Source of the DNA: Yoonia sp. G8-12
GTDB taxonomy: Bacteria; Pseudomonadota; Alphaproteobacteria; Rhodobacterales; Rhodobacteraceae
Assembly: GCF_038443675.1 (NCBI RefSeq)
Contig: NZ_CP151762.1
Location: 372,001 to 436,000, forward strand
DNA length: 64,000 nucleotides
Reading direction: 5' to 3'
Below the pieces are notes generated by a model, which saw only the letters and a program-made list of their open reading frames with translations, did no database searches and had not been told where the DNA came from. How positions within the stretch are numbered: the stretch's first letter is position 1; each line of letters begins with the position of its first letter. Made by a program: the position numbers and the translations under genes. Below are positions 17,512-26,125 of the stretch, piece by piece.

Positions 17512-18537
17512 ATGGCTGAAAAGAAAATCAGGAACATGGAAGAATTCTCAGCCGTCAGTGGGATCTCGCGTCCGACGGTGTCAAAGTTTTTCAACAACCC
17601 CGATAGTGTGCGCCAATCGACTCGCGACAAAATCGAAGCGGCGGTCGAGAAATACGACTATCGCCCGAATATCTTTGCGATGAACCAGAACCGCAAGCTG
17701 ACCAAGAATGTGGGTATCGTGGTGCCTTTGCTTGCCGATCCCTATTTTGCCGAAATCGCCCGTAATCTTGAACAACGCTGTTTTGATGCAGGTTATCGCC
17801 CCACGCTGTTTAGCGCGCATGGTGATCCCGCCTTGGAGGTTGAGGTTCTCGACAACCTGCGCTCGATGAAGCCGGCAGGTGTGCTTTTGGCGCCGCTGGG
17901 CCGTGCATCGGACCGCGTTGCACTAGAGAAGTTTTGCGATGATGTGCCAACTTTGATCTTTGACAGCAGCGTTGATGAGCTGGGTTTGGCCTTTGTCGGG
18001 TCAGATAATTTCCAGTTTACTTCGCATATTACCGACTATTTGTGTCGCACGGGCGAGCCGCCTTGCTTCTTTGAAATGAAGACCCCCGCAAACCCCAACG
18101 CGCACAGACGTAGACAAGCCTATCTGACTGCCATGGAAACATTCGGCTTTGAGCCGCAGGTGATTTCCGTCGATGGGGAAGGGTGGGGCTTTGAAGAGAT
18201 CGGGCGCCTTGGGGGGCATGATGCCCTGGCAAACCATCGCTTTGGCACAAATACGATCCTTTGCAGCAATGACCGCTTGGCAATCGGGCTTTTGACGGCC
18301 TGCTATGAATGCAATGTCAGCGTTGGACGCGGGCCTGACTGCGCGATTCGTGTGGCGGGACAGGACGGCCATCCACACTCGCGCTATACCTGTCCGCCGC
18401 TGACGACGATTTCACACGATTACGACGCCGTTTCGAAACATGCCGCAGACGCGTTGTTCGAGGCGATCGACGGTGAGATATCACCTTGGAAAAGCACAAG
18501 AATACAAGGCAAGCTGATCTTGCGCGATTCAGCATGA
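17512..18537 (+). CDS. LacI-family transcriptional regulator of the polyol operon
   Basis: A 341-aa LacI/GalR-type regulator. The N-terminal helix-turn-helix reads MEEFSAVSGISRPTVSKFFNNPDSVR, followed by the hinge region NIFAMNQNRKLTKNVGIVVP and a periplasmic-binding-protein-like sensor domain (about 65-340). The ATG at 17512 follows GAGGAG at about ten bases; the frame extends eight codons upstream without support. The gene lies directly upstream of and codirectional with the polyol ABC operon, so sorbitol, mannitol or a similar sugar alcohol is the likely inducer. Operator-like sequences precede both this gene and the operon. Confidence 0.92.
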   Translation: MAEKKIRNMEEFSAVSGISRPTVSKFFNNPDSVRQSTRDKIEAAVEKYDYRPNIFAMNQNRKLTKNVGIVVPLLADPYFAEIARNLEQRCFDAGYRPTLFSAHGDPALEVEVLDNLRSMKPAGVLLAPLGRASDRVALEKFCDDVPTLIFDSSVDELGLAFVGSDNFQFTSHITDYLCRTGEPPCFFEMKTPANPNAHRRRQAYLTAMETFGFEPQVISVDGEGWGFEEIGRLGGHDALANHRFGTNTILCSNDRLAIGLLTACYECNVSVGRGPDCAIRVAGQDGHPHSRYTCPPLTTISHDYDAVSKHAADALFEAIDGEISPWKSTRIQGKLILRDSA

Positions 18538-18549
18538 TCCAATAAATAC

Positions 18550-18563
18550 TTTACGCGCGTAAA
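18550..18563. promoter_or_regulatory. Perfect 14-bp palindromic operator before the polyol operon
   Basis: TTTACGCGCGTAAA is identical to its reverse complement, with the central CG typical of LacI-family operators. A TTGACG (18571-18576) that could serve as a -35 box follows closely. It recurs with two changes upstream of the LacI-type gene. The ribosome site GGGAGG of the binding-protein gene lies 70 bases downstream. Confidence 0.7.
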
Positions 18564-18633
18564 TATTTTGTTGACGTCGCGTTGTTCTTTCCCTTAGCGT
18601 GGGTCTATTACGTCCAATAGGGAGGAACACCGG

Positions 18634-19950
18634 ATGTCTTTGAAGAGCACTCTTCGTGCTGCAACTGCGCTTACGCTGATCACAGCAGGCAGCGCGTTTG
18701 CAGACGCCCACTCCGCAACGATCACCATCGCGACTGTGAACAACGGCGATATGATCCGCATGCAGGGTTACACCGACACTTTCACCGAACAAACCGGCAT
18801 TGCCGTCGAGTGGGTGACACTGGAAGAGAACGTACTGCGCCAGCGCGTCACAACGGACATCACCACAAACGGTGGCCAGTTCGACATCATGACAATTGGC
18901 ATGTACGAAACACCGATCTGGGGTGCCAACGACTGGCTCGTCCCACTGAACGACCTGTCTGCCGAATATGACGTTGACGACATTCTGCCAGCCATGCGCG
19001 GCGGCCTGTCCCACGATGGCACGCTTTATGCGGCACCATTCTATGGCGAAAGCTCCATGGTGATGTACCGCACTGACCTGATGGAAGCTGCTGGTCTGGA
19101 AATGCCAACGGCACCAACATGGCAGTTCATCCGCGAAGCTGCGGCTGCGATGGACGACCCTGCGAACGAAGTGAACGGTATCTGCCTGCGCGGCAAGGCC
19201 GGTTGGGGTGAGGGCGGCGCGTTCATCACAGTCACAGGTAACTCTTTCGGCGCACGCTGGTTTGACGAAGAGTGGAACGCACAGTTCGATCAGCCCGAGT
19301 GGGCCGACGCACTGAACTTCTACGTCAACCTGATGAACGACTACGGCCCTGAGGGTTACGCGACAAACGGTTTCAACGAAAACCTGTCACTGTTCAACCA
19401 AGGCAAATGCGGCATGTGGATTGACGCGACTGTCGCGGCATCTTTCGTCACAGGCGACGACTCGACTGTTGCAGACAGCGTCGGTTTCGCACTGGCACCA
19501 AACGCCGAAGGCGTTGAGAAGCGCGCAAACTGGCTCTGGGCTTGGGCACTGGCCATTCCTGCCGGCACACAGCAAGAAGCTGAAGCCAAGCAATTCATCG
19601 AGTGGGCCACATCCAAGGACTACATCGAGCTGGTTGCAGCCAACGAAGGTTGGGCAAACGTTCCTCCAGGTGCGCGTGCATCACTGTACGAAACACCTGA
19701 GTACCTCGAAGTGCCGTTTGCGCAGATGACACTGGACAGCATCAACGCAGCCGATCCAACCAACCCAACGGTTGATCCGGTTCCATACGTCGGCATCCAG
19801 TTTGTGGCGATCCCGGAATTCGCAGGCATGGCAACAGAAGTCAGCCAGGAATTCTCTGCCGCTTACGCTGGTCAGCAGACCGTCGAAGAGGCTCTTGCCA
19901 AGGCGCAAGCGATCACGAACGAAGTGATGGAAGCTGCTGGCTACCGCTAA
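18634..19950 (+). CDS. smoE: Polyol (sorbitol/mannitol) ABC transporter substrate-binding protein
   Basis: Periplasmic solute-binding protein of family 1, 438 aa. A clear signal peptide (MSLKSTLRAATALTLITAGSAFA) ends at ADA before DAHSATITIATV. The mature part resembles SmoE of Rhodobacter sphaeroides: ITIATVNNGDMIRMQGYTDTF at the N-terminus, YETPIWGANDWLVPLNDLS, and GKCGMWIDATVAASF. It heads an operon with two permeases, an ATPase and two polyol dehydrogenases. A stem-loop after its stop probably stabilises this part of the mRNA, since binding proteins are needed in excess. Specificity for mannitol or sorbitol is inferred from the neighbours. Confidence 0.93.
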   Translation: MSLKSTLRAATALTLITAGSAFADAHSATITIATVNNGDMIRMQGYTDTFTEQTGIAVEWVTLEENVLRQRVTTDITTNGGQFDIMTIGMYETPIWGANDWLVPLNDLSAEYDVDDILPAMRGGLSHDGTLYAAPFYGESSMVMYRTDLMEAAGLEMPTAPTWQFIREAAAAMDDPANEVNGICLRGKAGWGEGGAFITVTGNSFGARWFDEEWNAQFDQPEWADALNFYVNLMNDYGPEGYATNGFNENLSLFNQGKCGMWIDATVAASFVTGDDSTVADSVGFALAPNAEGVEKRANWLWAWALAIPAGTQQEAEAKQFIEWATSKDYIELVAANEGWANVPPGARASLYETPEYLEVPFAQMTLDSINAADPTNPTVDPVPYVGIQFVAIPEFAGMATEVSQEFSAAYAGQQTVEEALAKAQAITNEVMEAAGYR

Positions 19951-19964
19951 GCACTCCTCCCAGG

Positions 19965-19995
19965 CCAGGGGGCGGCGCACTTTGTCGCCCCTTGG
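19965..19995 (+). terminator. Stem-loop after smoE (attenuator / mRNA-stabilising hairpin)
   Basis: CCAGGGGGCG and CGCCCCTTGG form a 10-bp stem with one G-U pair and an 11-base loop. No U tract follows immediately, so read-through or 3'-end protection is more likely than full termination. The position just after the binding-protein gene is typical of ABC operons. Confidence 0.65.
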
Positions 19996-20077
19996 TTCAC
20001 CACCCCCTTTAATTACACTGTCACCTGACAACAGCGCGTGAAACCCTTGCGCCTGTGACCAGAGGAGATGCATCCAA

Positions 20078-20941
20078 ATGGCGACCAAAGCTTCCCGATC
20101 CGCTGCCAGAATAATGATGGCACCCGCTGTGATCCTGCTCTTGGGCTGGATGTTGGTGCCTCTCATTATGACCGTCTGGTTCTCATTCCGTGTCTATCTG
20201 CCCATGCGTGGCGGCGACCAGGGCTGGGCCGGATTTGACAACTACACCCGCTTTGTGACCTCGAGCGCCTTTTGGCCTTCGGTCCAAACCACCCTTATTA
20301 TCGTGCTGGGCGTGCTGGCGATTACAGTGATCTTCGGCATCCTGATCGCACTTTTGCTTGACCAACCCATTTGGGGACAAGGCGTTGTCCGCATTCTTGT
20401 GATCGCACCGTTCTTTGTGATGCCGACAGTGTCGGCGCTCGTGTGGAAGAACATGTTCATGGACCCGGTGAACGGCTTGTTCTCGCATGTGTCACGGTTC
20501 TTTGGTGCCGACCCAATCAGTTGGCTGTCGGATGCCTCGCTCCCCTCGATTATCATGATCGTCAGTTGGCAGTGGTTGCCTTTCGCGACGCTGATCCTGC
20601 TGACCGCTGTGCAATCGCTGGACAGCGAACAGCTGGAAGCCTCTGAAATGGATGGCGCGCCGTGGGCGAAACGGTTCTGGTACATCATCCTGCCGCACTT
20701 GGGCCGCGCGATCACCATCGTGATCCTGATCCAGACTATCTTTCTGCTTGCGATCTTCGCCGAGATTTTCGTGACCACAGGTGGTGCTTTCGGAACGCGC
20801 ACGCTGTCCTACCTGATCTTCCAGCGTGTGTTGGAAAGCCAAAACATTGGTCTTGGTTCCGCCGGTGGCGTCTACGCCATCATCCTTGCAAACATTATCG
20901 CGATCTTCCTGATGCGGATCGTCGGTAAGAACCTGGATTAA
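20078..20941 (+). CDS. smoF: Polyol ABC transporter permease
   Basis: A 287-aa inner-membrane permease of the MalF/UgpA type, with six predicted helices; the first is IMMAPAVILLLGWMLVPLIM. The cytoplasmic EAA loop that contacts the ATPase reads EQLEASEMDGAPWAKRFWYIILPHL (about 187-211). It pairs with the next permease to form the channel. AGGAG lies 11 bases before the ATG. The 127-base gap before it contains the smoE stem-loop. Its role is inner-membrane transport of sorbitol or mannitol, energised by the SmoK-type ATPase. Confidence 0.93.
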   Translation: MATKASRSAARIMMAPAVILLLGWMLVPLIMTVWFSFRVYLPMRGGDQGWAGFDNYTRFVTSSAFWPSVQTTLIIVLGVLAITVIFGILIALLLDQPIWGQGVVRILVIAPFFVMPTVSALVWKNMFMDPVNGLFSHVSRFFGADPISWLSDASLPSIIMIVSWQWLPFATLILLTAVQSLDSEQLEASEMDGAPWAKRFWYIILPHLGRAITIVILIQTIFLLAIFAEIFVTTGGAFGTRTLSYLIFQRVLESQNIGLGSAGGVYAIILANIIAIFLMRIVGKNLD

Positions 20942-20945
20942 TATC

Positions 20946-21776
20946 ATGGCACGTTCTGTTACCCCCCGCCGGAAGCTGATCAACACCACCATCGCCTGGG
21001 CGATCGGTCTGCTGATCTTCTTTCCGATCCTCTGGACGATCCTGACCAGCTTCAAGACCGAGGCACAGGCGATTGCAGCGCCGCCGATCTTTCTCGGGTT
21101 TGAATGGACGCTGGAAAACTACCATGTTGTGTTGGAGCGGTCGGACTATGCCCGTTTCTTGTGGAACTCGATCATTATCGCCGGTCTGTCGACGCTGATT
21201 GGTGTTGCGATTGCGGTGCCTGCCGCGTGGTCGATGGCCTTCGTGCCCTCCAAGCGCACCAAAGATATCCTGCTCTGGATGCTCTCGACCAAGATGCTGC
21301 CAGCGGTTGGTGTGCTTTATCCGATCTATCTGATCTTCATTGAATTGGGTCTGCTGGATAGCCGTGCCGGTCTGGTGGTTGTTCTGATGCTGATCAACCT
21401 GCCGATTATCGTCTGGATGCTCTATACCTACTTCAAGGAAATACCCGGCGAAATTCTTGAGGCGGCCCGGATGGATGGTGCGACCTTGCCACAGGAATTG
21501 CTCTATGTGCTGACGCCAATGGCCATTCCGGGCATTGCATCGACCATGCTGCTCAACTTCATTCTGGCATGGAACGAAGCCTTCTGGACCCTGAACCTGA
21601 CTGCGGTGAACGCCGCACCATTGACCGCCTTTATTGCCAGCTACTCCAGCCCCGAAGGTCTGTTCTTTGCCAAGCTCAGTGCAGCCTCGACCATGGCCAT
21701 TGCGCCGATCCTCATACTTGGCTGGTTCAGCCAGAAACAACTTGTCCGCGGCCTGACATTCGGCGCGGTGAAATAA
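20946..21776 (+). CDS. smoG: Polyol ABC transporter permease (second subunit)
   Basis: A 276-aa permease of the MalG type with six hydrophobic helices, starting after MARSVTPRRKLINTTIAW. The EAA motif is GEILEAARMDGATLPQELLYVLTPM (about 172-196). It starts four bases after smoF and is clearly cotranscribed. It works as a heterodimer with SmoF. Confidence 0.93.
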   Translation: MARSVTPRRKLINTTIAWAIGLLIFFPILWTILTSFKTEAQAIAAPPIFLGFEWTLENYHVVLERSDYARFLWNSIIIAGLSTLIGVAIAVPAAWSMAFVPSKRTKDILLWMLSTKMLPAVGVLYPIYLIFIELGLLDSRAGLVVVLMLINLPIIVWMLYTYFKEIPGEILEAARMDGATLPQELLYVLTPMAIPGIASTMLLNFILAWNEAFWTLNLTAVNAAPLTAFIASYSSPEGLFFAKLSAASTMAIAPILILGWFSQKQLVRGLTFGAVK

Positions 21777-21822
21777 CGCCCTCAAGCAGCGAAGCGATAG
21801 GGCAATAAAAAGGACCTGAACT

Positions 21823-22827
21823 ATGGGACAAATCCAACTTAAACAGGTGACCAAGTCTTTTGGCGATGTTCAGGTCATTCCACCGCTTGATCTGACCATT
21901 CAGGATGGCGAATTCACGGTCTTTGTCGGCCCATCGGGCTGTGGTAAATCCACGCTTCTGCGTCTGATCGCCGGGCTTGAGGATATCTCATCGGGCCATA
22001 TCGAGATCGACGGCAAAGACGCCACCGATCTGGTGCCAGCCAAACGCGGCCTTGCGATGGTGTTCCAGTCCTATGCGCTTTACCCGCATATGTCGGTGCG
22101 CAAGAACATCGCGTTCCCGTTGCGGATGGCCAAGATGGATCAGGCCGAAATTGACCGCCGCGTCAATGCTGCCGCCGAGGTGCTGAACCTTGCCGATTAC
22201 ATCGACCGCAAACCGGGCCAGTTGTCGGGTGGACAGCGCCAGCGCGTCGCGATTGGCCGTGCGATTGTGCGCGAACCATCGGCTTTCTTGTTTGACGAAC
22301 CACTGTCCAACCTTGATGCGGCCCTACGTGTCGGGATGCGCATGGAAATTTCTGAACTACACAAGAAGCTTGCGACAACTATGGTCTACGTGACCCACGA
22401 TCAGGTCGAAGCGATGACGATGGCCGACAAGATCGTCGTGCTGCAAGCAGGCGTGATCGAGCAAGTCGGCTCGCCACTCGAGCTTTATCGCAAGCCGCGC
22501 AATACCTTTGTGGCGGGCTTTATCGGCTCGCCTAAAATGAACCTGATCACTGGCGAAGAGGCGGCAAAGCACGACGCCACCACCATCGGCATCCGGCCCG
22601 AGCATATTGATGTGGTCGAAAGCGGTGGCATGTGGTCCGGCACTGTCGGCGTGGCCGAGCATCTGGGCTCTGACACGTTCTTTCATATTCACAACACCGG
22701 ATTGGCCGAGACCCTGACGGTGCGCGCGATTGGTGATGTCAGCCTGACACATGGTGACACGATCCATTTGAACCCGCGCATAAACGAACTGCACCGCTTT
22801 GATGCCCAAGGTCTGCGGATCGACTGA
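21823..22827 (+). CDS. smoK: Polyol ABC transporter ATP-binding protein (MalK/UgpC type)
   Basis: A 334-aa ATPase. Walker A is GPSGCGKST (about 38-46), the Q-loop is VFQSYALYP, the signature is LSGGQRQRVAIGRA (about 136-149) and Walker B is AFLFDEPLSNLD (about 155-166), with the H-loop THDQ. The C-terminal part (about 240-334) is the OB-fold regulatory domain of MalK-type proteins (IGIRPEHIDV). AAGGA lies eight bases before the ATG. It energises the SmoFG channel. Its stop overlaps the start of the sorbitol dehydrogenase gene (TGATG). Confidence 0.95.
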   Translation: MGQIQLKQVTKSFGDVQVIPPLDLTIQDGEFTVFVGPSGCGKSTLLRLIAGLEDISSGHIEIDGKDATDLVPAKRGLAMVFQSYALYPHMSVRKNIAFPLRMAKMDQAEIDRRVNAAAEVLNLADYIDRKPGQLSGGQRQRVAIGRAIVREPSAFLFDEPLSNLDAALRVGMRMEISELHKKLATTMVYVTHDQVEAMTMADKIVVLQAGVIEQVGSPLELYRKPRNTFVAGFIGSPKMNLITGEEAAKHDATTIGIRPEHIDVVESGGMWSGTVGVAEHLGSDTFFHIHNTGLAETLTVRAIGDVSLTHGDTIHLNPRINELHRFDAQGLRID

Positions 22828-23594
22828 TGCAACTGGCCGGAAAAACTGCACTTATTACTGGGGCGGCCCGCGGGATCGGGTTTGCTTTTGCCAAGGCCTA
22901 TGCAGCCGAGGGTGCGCGCGTCGCGATTGCGGATATCGATCTGGCGCGGGCGCAAGCGGCGGCATCTGAAATTAAAGGTGCTGTTGCTGTAAAGATGGAC
23001 GTGTCTGATCAGGCGAGCATTGAGACGGCAGTCACCGAGGCGGCCAATACGCTGGGGCAGATTGATATTTTGATCAATAATGCCGCAATCTTCACCGCGG
23101 CCCCCATCGCGGAGATTACGCGCGCCGATTACCAGCGCGTGTTCGATATCAATGTTGCAGGCACCTTATTTACGATGCAGGCCGTCGCCGCCCATATGAT
23201 TGAGCGCGGCATCAAGGGCCGGATCATCAACATGGCCTCTCAGGCGGGTAGGCGGGGCGAGGGCCTTGTCGCGGTCTACTGCGCCTCCAAGGCAGCGGTG
23301 ATCAGCCTGACGCAATCGGCAGGGCTGAACCTGATCACCCACGGCATCAACGTCAACGCCATCGCCCCCGGCGTGGTTGACGGCGAACATTGGGACGGGG
23401 TGGATGCGTTCTTTGCCAAATACGAAGGTAAAGCGCCCGGGCAAAAGAAAAAAGAAGTAGGCGAGGCGGTACCTTTTGGCCGTATGGGCACTGCCGAGGA
23501 CCTGACAGGGATGGCCGTGTTTCTGGCCAGCGATGCGGCGGAATATATCGTCGCGCAAACTTATAACGTCGACGGCGGGAATTGGATGAGCTGA
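22827..23594 (+). CDS. smoS: Sorbitol (L-iditol) 2-dehydrogenase, SDR family
   Basis: A 255-aa short-chain dehydrogenase. The cofactor loop is TGAARGIG (about 10-17), with D38 (in IADID) after the second strand indicating NAD preference. Also present are NNAA, the catalytic Ser in NMASQAG, YCASKAA with the Tyr/Lys pair, and a C-terminal NVDGGNWMS. Length and sequence match SmoS, which oxidises D-sorbitol to D-fructose. It overlaps both the ATPase gene and the mannitol dehydrogenase gene, so it is the middle gene of a coupled trio. Confidence 0.94.
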   Translation: MQLAGKTALITGAARGIGFAFAKAYAAEGARVAIADIDLARAQAAASEIKGAVAVKMDVSDQASIETAVTEAANTLGQIDILINNAAIFTAAPIAEITRADYQRVFDINVAGTLFTMQAVAAHMIERGIKGRIINMASQAGRRGEGLVAVYCASKAAVISLTQSAGLNLITHGINVNAIAPGVVDGEHWDGVDAFFAKYEGKAPGQKKKEVGEAVPFGRMGTAEDLTGMAVFLASDAAEYIVAQTYNVDGGNWMS

Positions 23595-25093
23595 TGAATA
23601 CCCGGCAGGAAACCGATCTGGTAAAACTAAGCAATCAGACGCTTGCAGAGCTGCCTGAGGATATTTTGCGCCCGACCTATGACCGGACTGTATTGACGCC
23701 GGGTATCGTGCATATCGGGCTAGGGAATTTCCACCGTGGGCATCAGGCGTGGTATCTGCATAGCCTGATGCAAAAGGGACTGGCACATGATTGGGCGATC
23801 GTGGGGGCAGGGGTGCGCGCAGGCGATGCAGCCCAGCGCGAAAGACTGGCCGCACAGGATTTTCTGACCACGCTGATCGCATTGGATCCGGCAAAAACCA
23901 CGGCCGAGGTTGTGGGCTCCATGATTGATTTCGTGCCGGTGGAAGAATCGAACGCCGCACTGATTGCGCAAATGGCCGATCCGGCGATCCGCATTGTCGG
24001 CCTCACCGTGACCGAAAGCGGGTACTACATCGACCCTGCGACGAAGGGATTCAACGCTGAGCATCCCGACATCCAGCACGACGCAAAAAAGCCGGATACA
24101 CCTGTGACCGCCTTTGGTGCGATGATTGCGGCCCTCAAGCAACGCCGCGCCGCGGGCTCCGGGCCTTTCACCTGCATGTGTTGTGACAACCTGCAAGGCA
24201 ACGGCGCGATCTTGCGTCAGACGGTTGTATCGCTTGCACGGCTTTCTGATCCTTACTTGGCCGATTGGATCAACAACAACGCCAGTTTCCCGAACTCTAT
24301 GGTCGATTGCATCGTGCCCGCGACCGGCCCAAATGAGCTCGCACTTGTCCGCAGCCTTGGCGTTGATGATGCCTGCCCTGTGACCCATGAGACCTTTCGC
24401 CAATGGGTGATCGAGGATGATTTCTGCGCTGGCCGGCCCGATTGGGATTTGGTCGGTGCCACCTTCACTGCTGACGTGCATGATTTTGAGGCGATGAAAA
24501 TCCGCGTGCTGAACGGTGGTCACCAGATCATCGCGAACGCGGGTGAGCTGTTGTCGATCGAAACGATCGCGGGCTGCATGGCCAACGATGACATTCGTGC
24601 GCTTTTTAAGAAGGTCGCAAGTGAAGAAATCCTGCCGCACCTCAAAGCGGTGCCTGGCATGGAACCCCACGCCTATGTTGATCTGATCTCACAGCGATTT
24701 TCCAACGCGCGCATCGTCGACACCACACGGCGCGTAGCCTTTGACGGCTCATCACGGCACCCGGGCTTTTTGATCCCTTCCATTCAGGACGGTCTTGCCA
24801 AGGGCACACCGGTTGACGGATTGGCCTTGGTCGAGGCGATCTGGGCACGGATGTGCGCAGGTATTCGTGAAGATGGCAGCGAGATTGCGCCAAACGACCC
24901 TAATTGGGATGCCTTGCAGCCACTTGCACAAGAGGCGCGTGAGAATCCGGCCCTTTGGCTGAAGCAGGTCAAGTATTACGGCACGCTGGCCGATCAAGCG
25001 CGCTTTGCCGATGCTTTTGCAAAGTGGCTTGGCATGATCTGGGCTGAGGGTACGACAGCGACGATCTGCGCCTATCTGGCTGACGCGTCCTAA
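23594..25093 (+). CDS. mtlK: Mannitol 2-dehydrogenase (long-chain polyol dehydrogenase)
   Basis: A 499-aa polyol-specific long-chain dehydrogenase that oxidises D-mannitol to D-fructose with NAD. The N-terminal cofactor site is IVHIGLGNFHRGHQAWYLH (about 37-55). The catalytic lysine region is KIRVLNGGHQIIANAGELLS, part of the K-x5-N-x2-H motif. The ATG at 23594 forms TGATG with the previous stop; a TTG start four codons earlier is possible. In R. sphaeroides xylB and mtlZ kinase genes follow; here they are absent and a convergent LysR gene comes next, so the fructose kinase must be elsewhere. Confidence 0.95.
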   Translation: MNTRQETDLVKLSNQTLAELPEDILRPTYDRTVLTPGIVHIGLGNFHRGHQAWYLHSLMQKGLAHDWAIVGAGVRAGDAAQRERLAAQDFLTTLIALDPAKTTAEVVGSMIDFVPVEESNAALIAQMADPAIRIVGLTVTESGYYIDPATKGFNAEHPDIQHDAKKPDTPVTAFGAMIAALKQRRAAGSGPFTCMCCDNLQGNGAILRQTVVSLARLSDPYLADWINNNASFPNSMVDCIVPATGPNELALVRSLGVDDACPVTHETFRQWVIEDDFCAGRPDWDLVGATFTADVHDFEAMKIRVLNGGHQIIANAGELLSIETIAGCMANDDIRALFKKVASEEILPHLKAVPGMEPHAYVDLISQRFSNARIVDTTRRVAFDGSSRHPGFLIPSIQDGLAKGTPVDGLALVEAIWARMCAGIREDGSEIAPNDPNWDALQPLAQEARENPALWLKQVKYYGTLADQARFADAFAKWLGMIWAEGTTATICAYLADAS

Positions 25094-25095
25094 CG

Positions 25096-25986
25096 TTAGG
25101 TCCGCTTCAGCTCTTCAATCAGAAAGTCGTAAACACGGCGAATGCGCCGGCTGGTCGTTAACTCTCGGTGCGCGACCAGCCAGATCGGAAATTTTAGCGG
25201 CTCGAGGTCGGGCAGAACCCGCACCACATCGGGGTCAGCGTCGCCGATCTGGGCATCCAGAATACCGATGGCAGCGCCCTGTTTGACCAGTTCCCACATC
25301 ACGATGTAGTTTTCTGTCAGCAGTGGAAAATTTGCCTCGGTTAATCCCAACCCAAGCCCATTCAGCGCTTTGAGCATCATGCCGCTGCGGTCCATGTTCA
25401 CAAAGTCGGCGTGGCGCAGATCATAGGGTGTTTGGGGATGCCCCAGCCGCGCGACATAGTTTGGCGCAGCATAAAGAACCGCATCTGCCATCCCGATTTT
25501 CTTTGCAATCAGGTCCGGCTCTGTGGGGCGAAAGTTGCGGATCGCGATATCTGCTTCACGGCGCAGCAGATCGCTTGCGTGGTTGGCCACAACAATCTCG
25601 ACATGGATGCCGGGTTCCTCGATGCGGAGTTTCGCGACGATCGGTGGCAGTAAAACCGCAGCATAGGTTTCGCTGGCCGAAATGCTGATGGTGCCCTCCA
25701 AAGCCTGTGACTGGCCCATGGCGGTCAGTGACACGCGGCCTGCGGCTTTGCCCATCTCGCGGACATGTTCCAGAAGTTCCATCCCGCTTGGCGTGAGCGT
25801 CAGACCGCGTCCGACGCGTTCAAACAGGACGATCCCCAGCTCTTGTTCAAGCCCGTCCACCTGACGGCCCAATGTGGGTTGCGCCATGCCCAAAGCACGC
25901 GCTGCCGCCGACAGGGAACCTTCCTCTGCCGTCACCAGAAAGGCGCGGGCTTTGTTCCAGTCAAATTTTACCGCCCGCCAGTCCAT
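25096..25986 (-). CDS. LysR-family transcriptional regulator
   Basis: About 296 aa. The N-terminal winged helix is DWNKARAFLVTAEEGSLSAAARALGMAQPTLGRQVDGLEQELG, and the C-terminal co-inducer domain spans about residues 90-290. The start at 25986 (MDWRAVKFDW) is preferred because a palindrome, probably the operator, lies at 26011-26024, within the longer frame from 26028. No ribosome site is obvious for either. It converges on mtlK with a 2-base gap and diverges from the DUF4386 gene, which it probably controls. Effector unknown. Confidence 0.88.
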   Translation of the reverse strand: MDWRAVKFDWNKARAFLVTAEEGSLSAAARALGMAQPTLGRQVDGLEQELGIVLFERVGRGLTLTPSGMELLEHVREMGKAAGRVSLTAMGQSQALEGTISISASETYAAVLLPPIVAKLRIEEPGIHVEIVVANHASDLLRREADIAIRNFRPTEPDLIAKKIGMADAVLYAAPNYVARLGHPQTPYDLRHADFVNMDRSGMMLKALNGLGLGLTEANFPLLTENYIVMWELVKQGAAIGILDAQIGDADPDVVRVLPDLEPLKFPIWLVAHRELTTSRRIRRVYDFLIEELKRT

Positions 25987-26010
25987 GCGAATATGCATAT
26001 CAAAAGTAGA

Positions 26011-26024
26011 GAATTGGTCAATTC
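26011..26024. promoter_or_regulatory. Palindromic LysR operator candidate
   Basis: GAATTG-gt-CAATTC is a perfect 6-bp-arm inverted repeat 25 bases upstream of the chosen LysR start and about 100 bases upstream of the divergent DUF4386 gene. It is placed where a LysR protein would bind to repress itself and activate the divergent transcript. Confidence 0.45.
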
Positions 26025-26125
26025 GCATAGAACGCGGCAGCGCGTAGACATTGCTCCAATATTCTCAAGACACACCGCATAAAGGCTGCTGGTCAGGGCG
26101 CGGGGCAAATTTGAAAGGAATGAAT

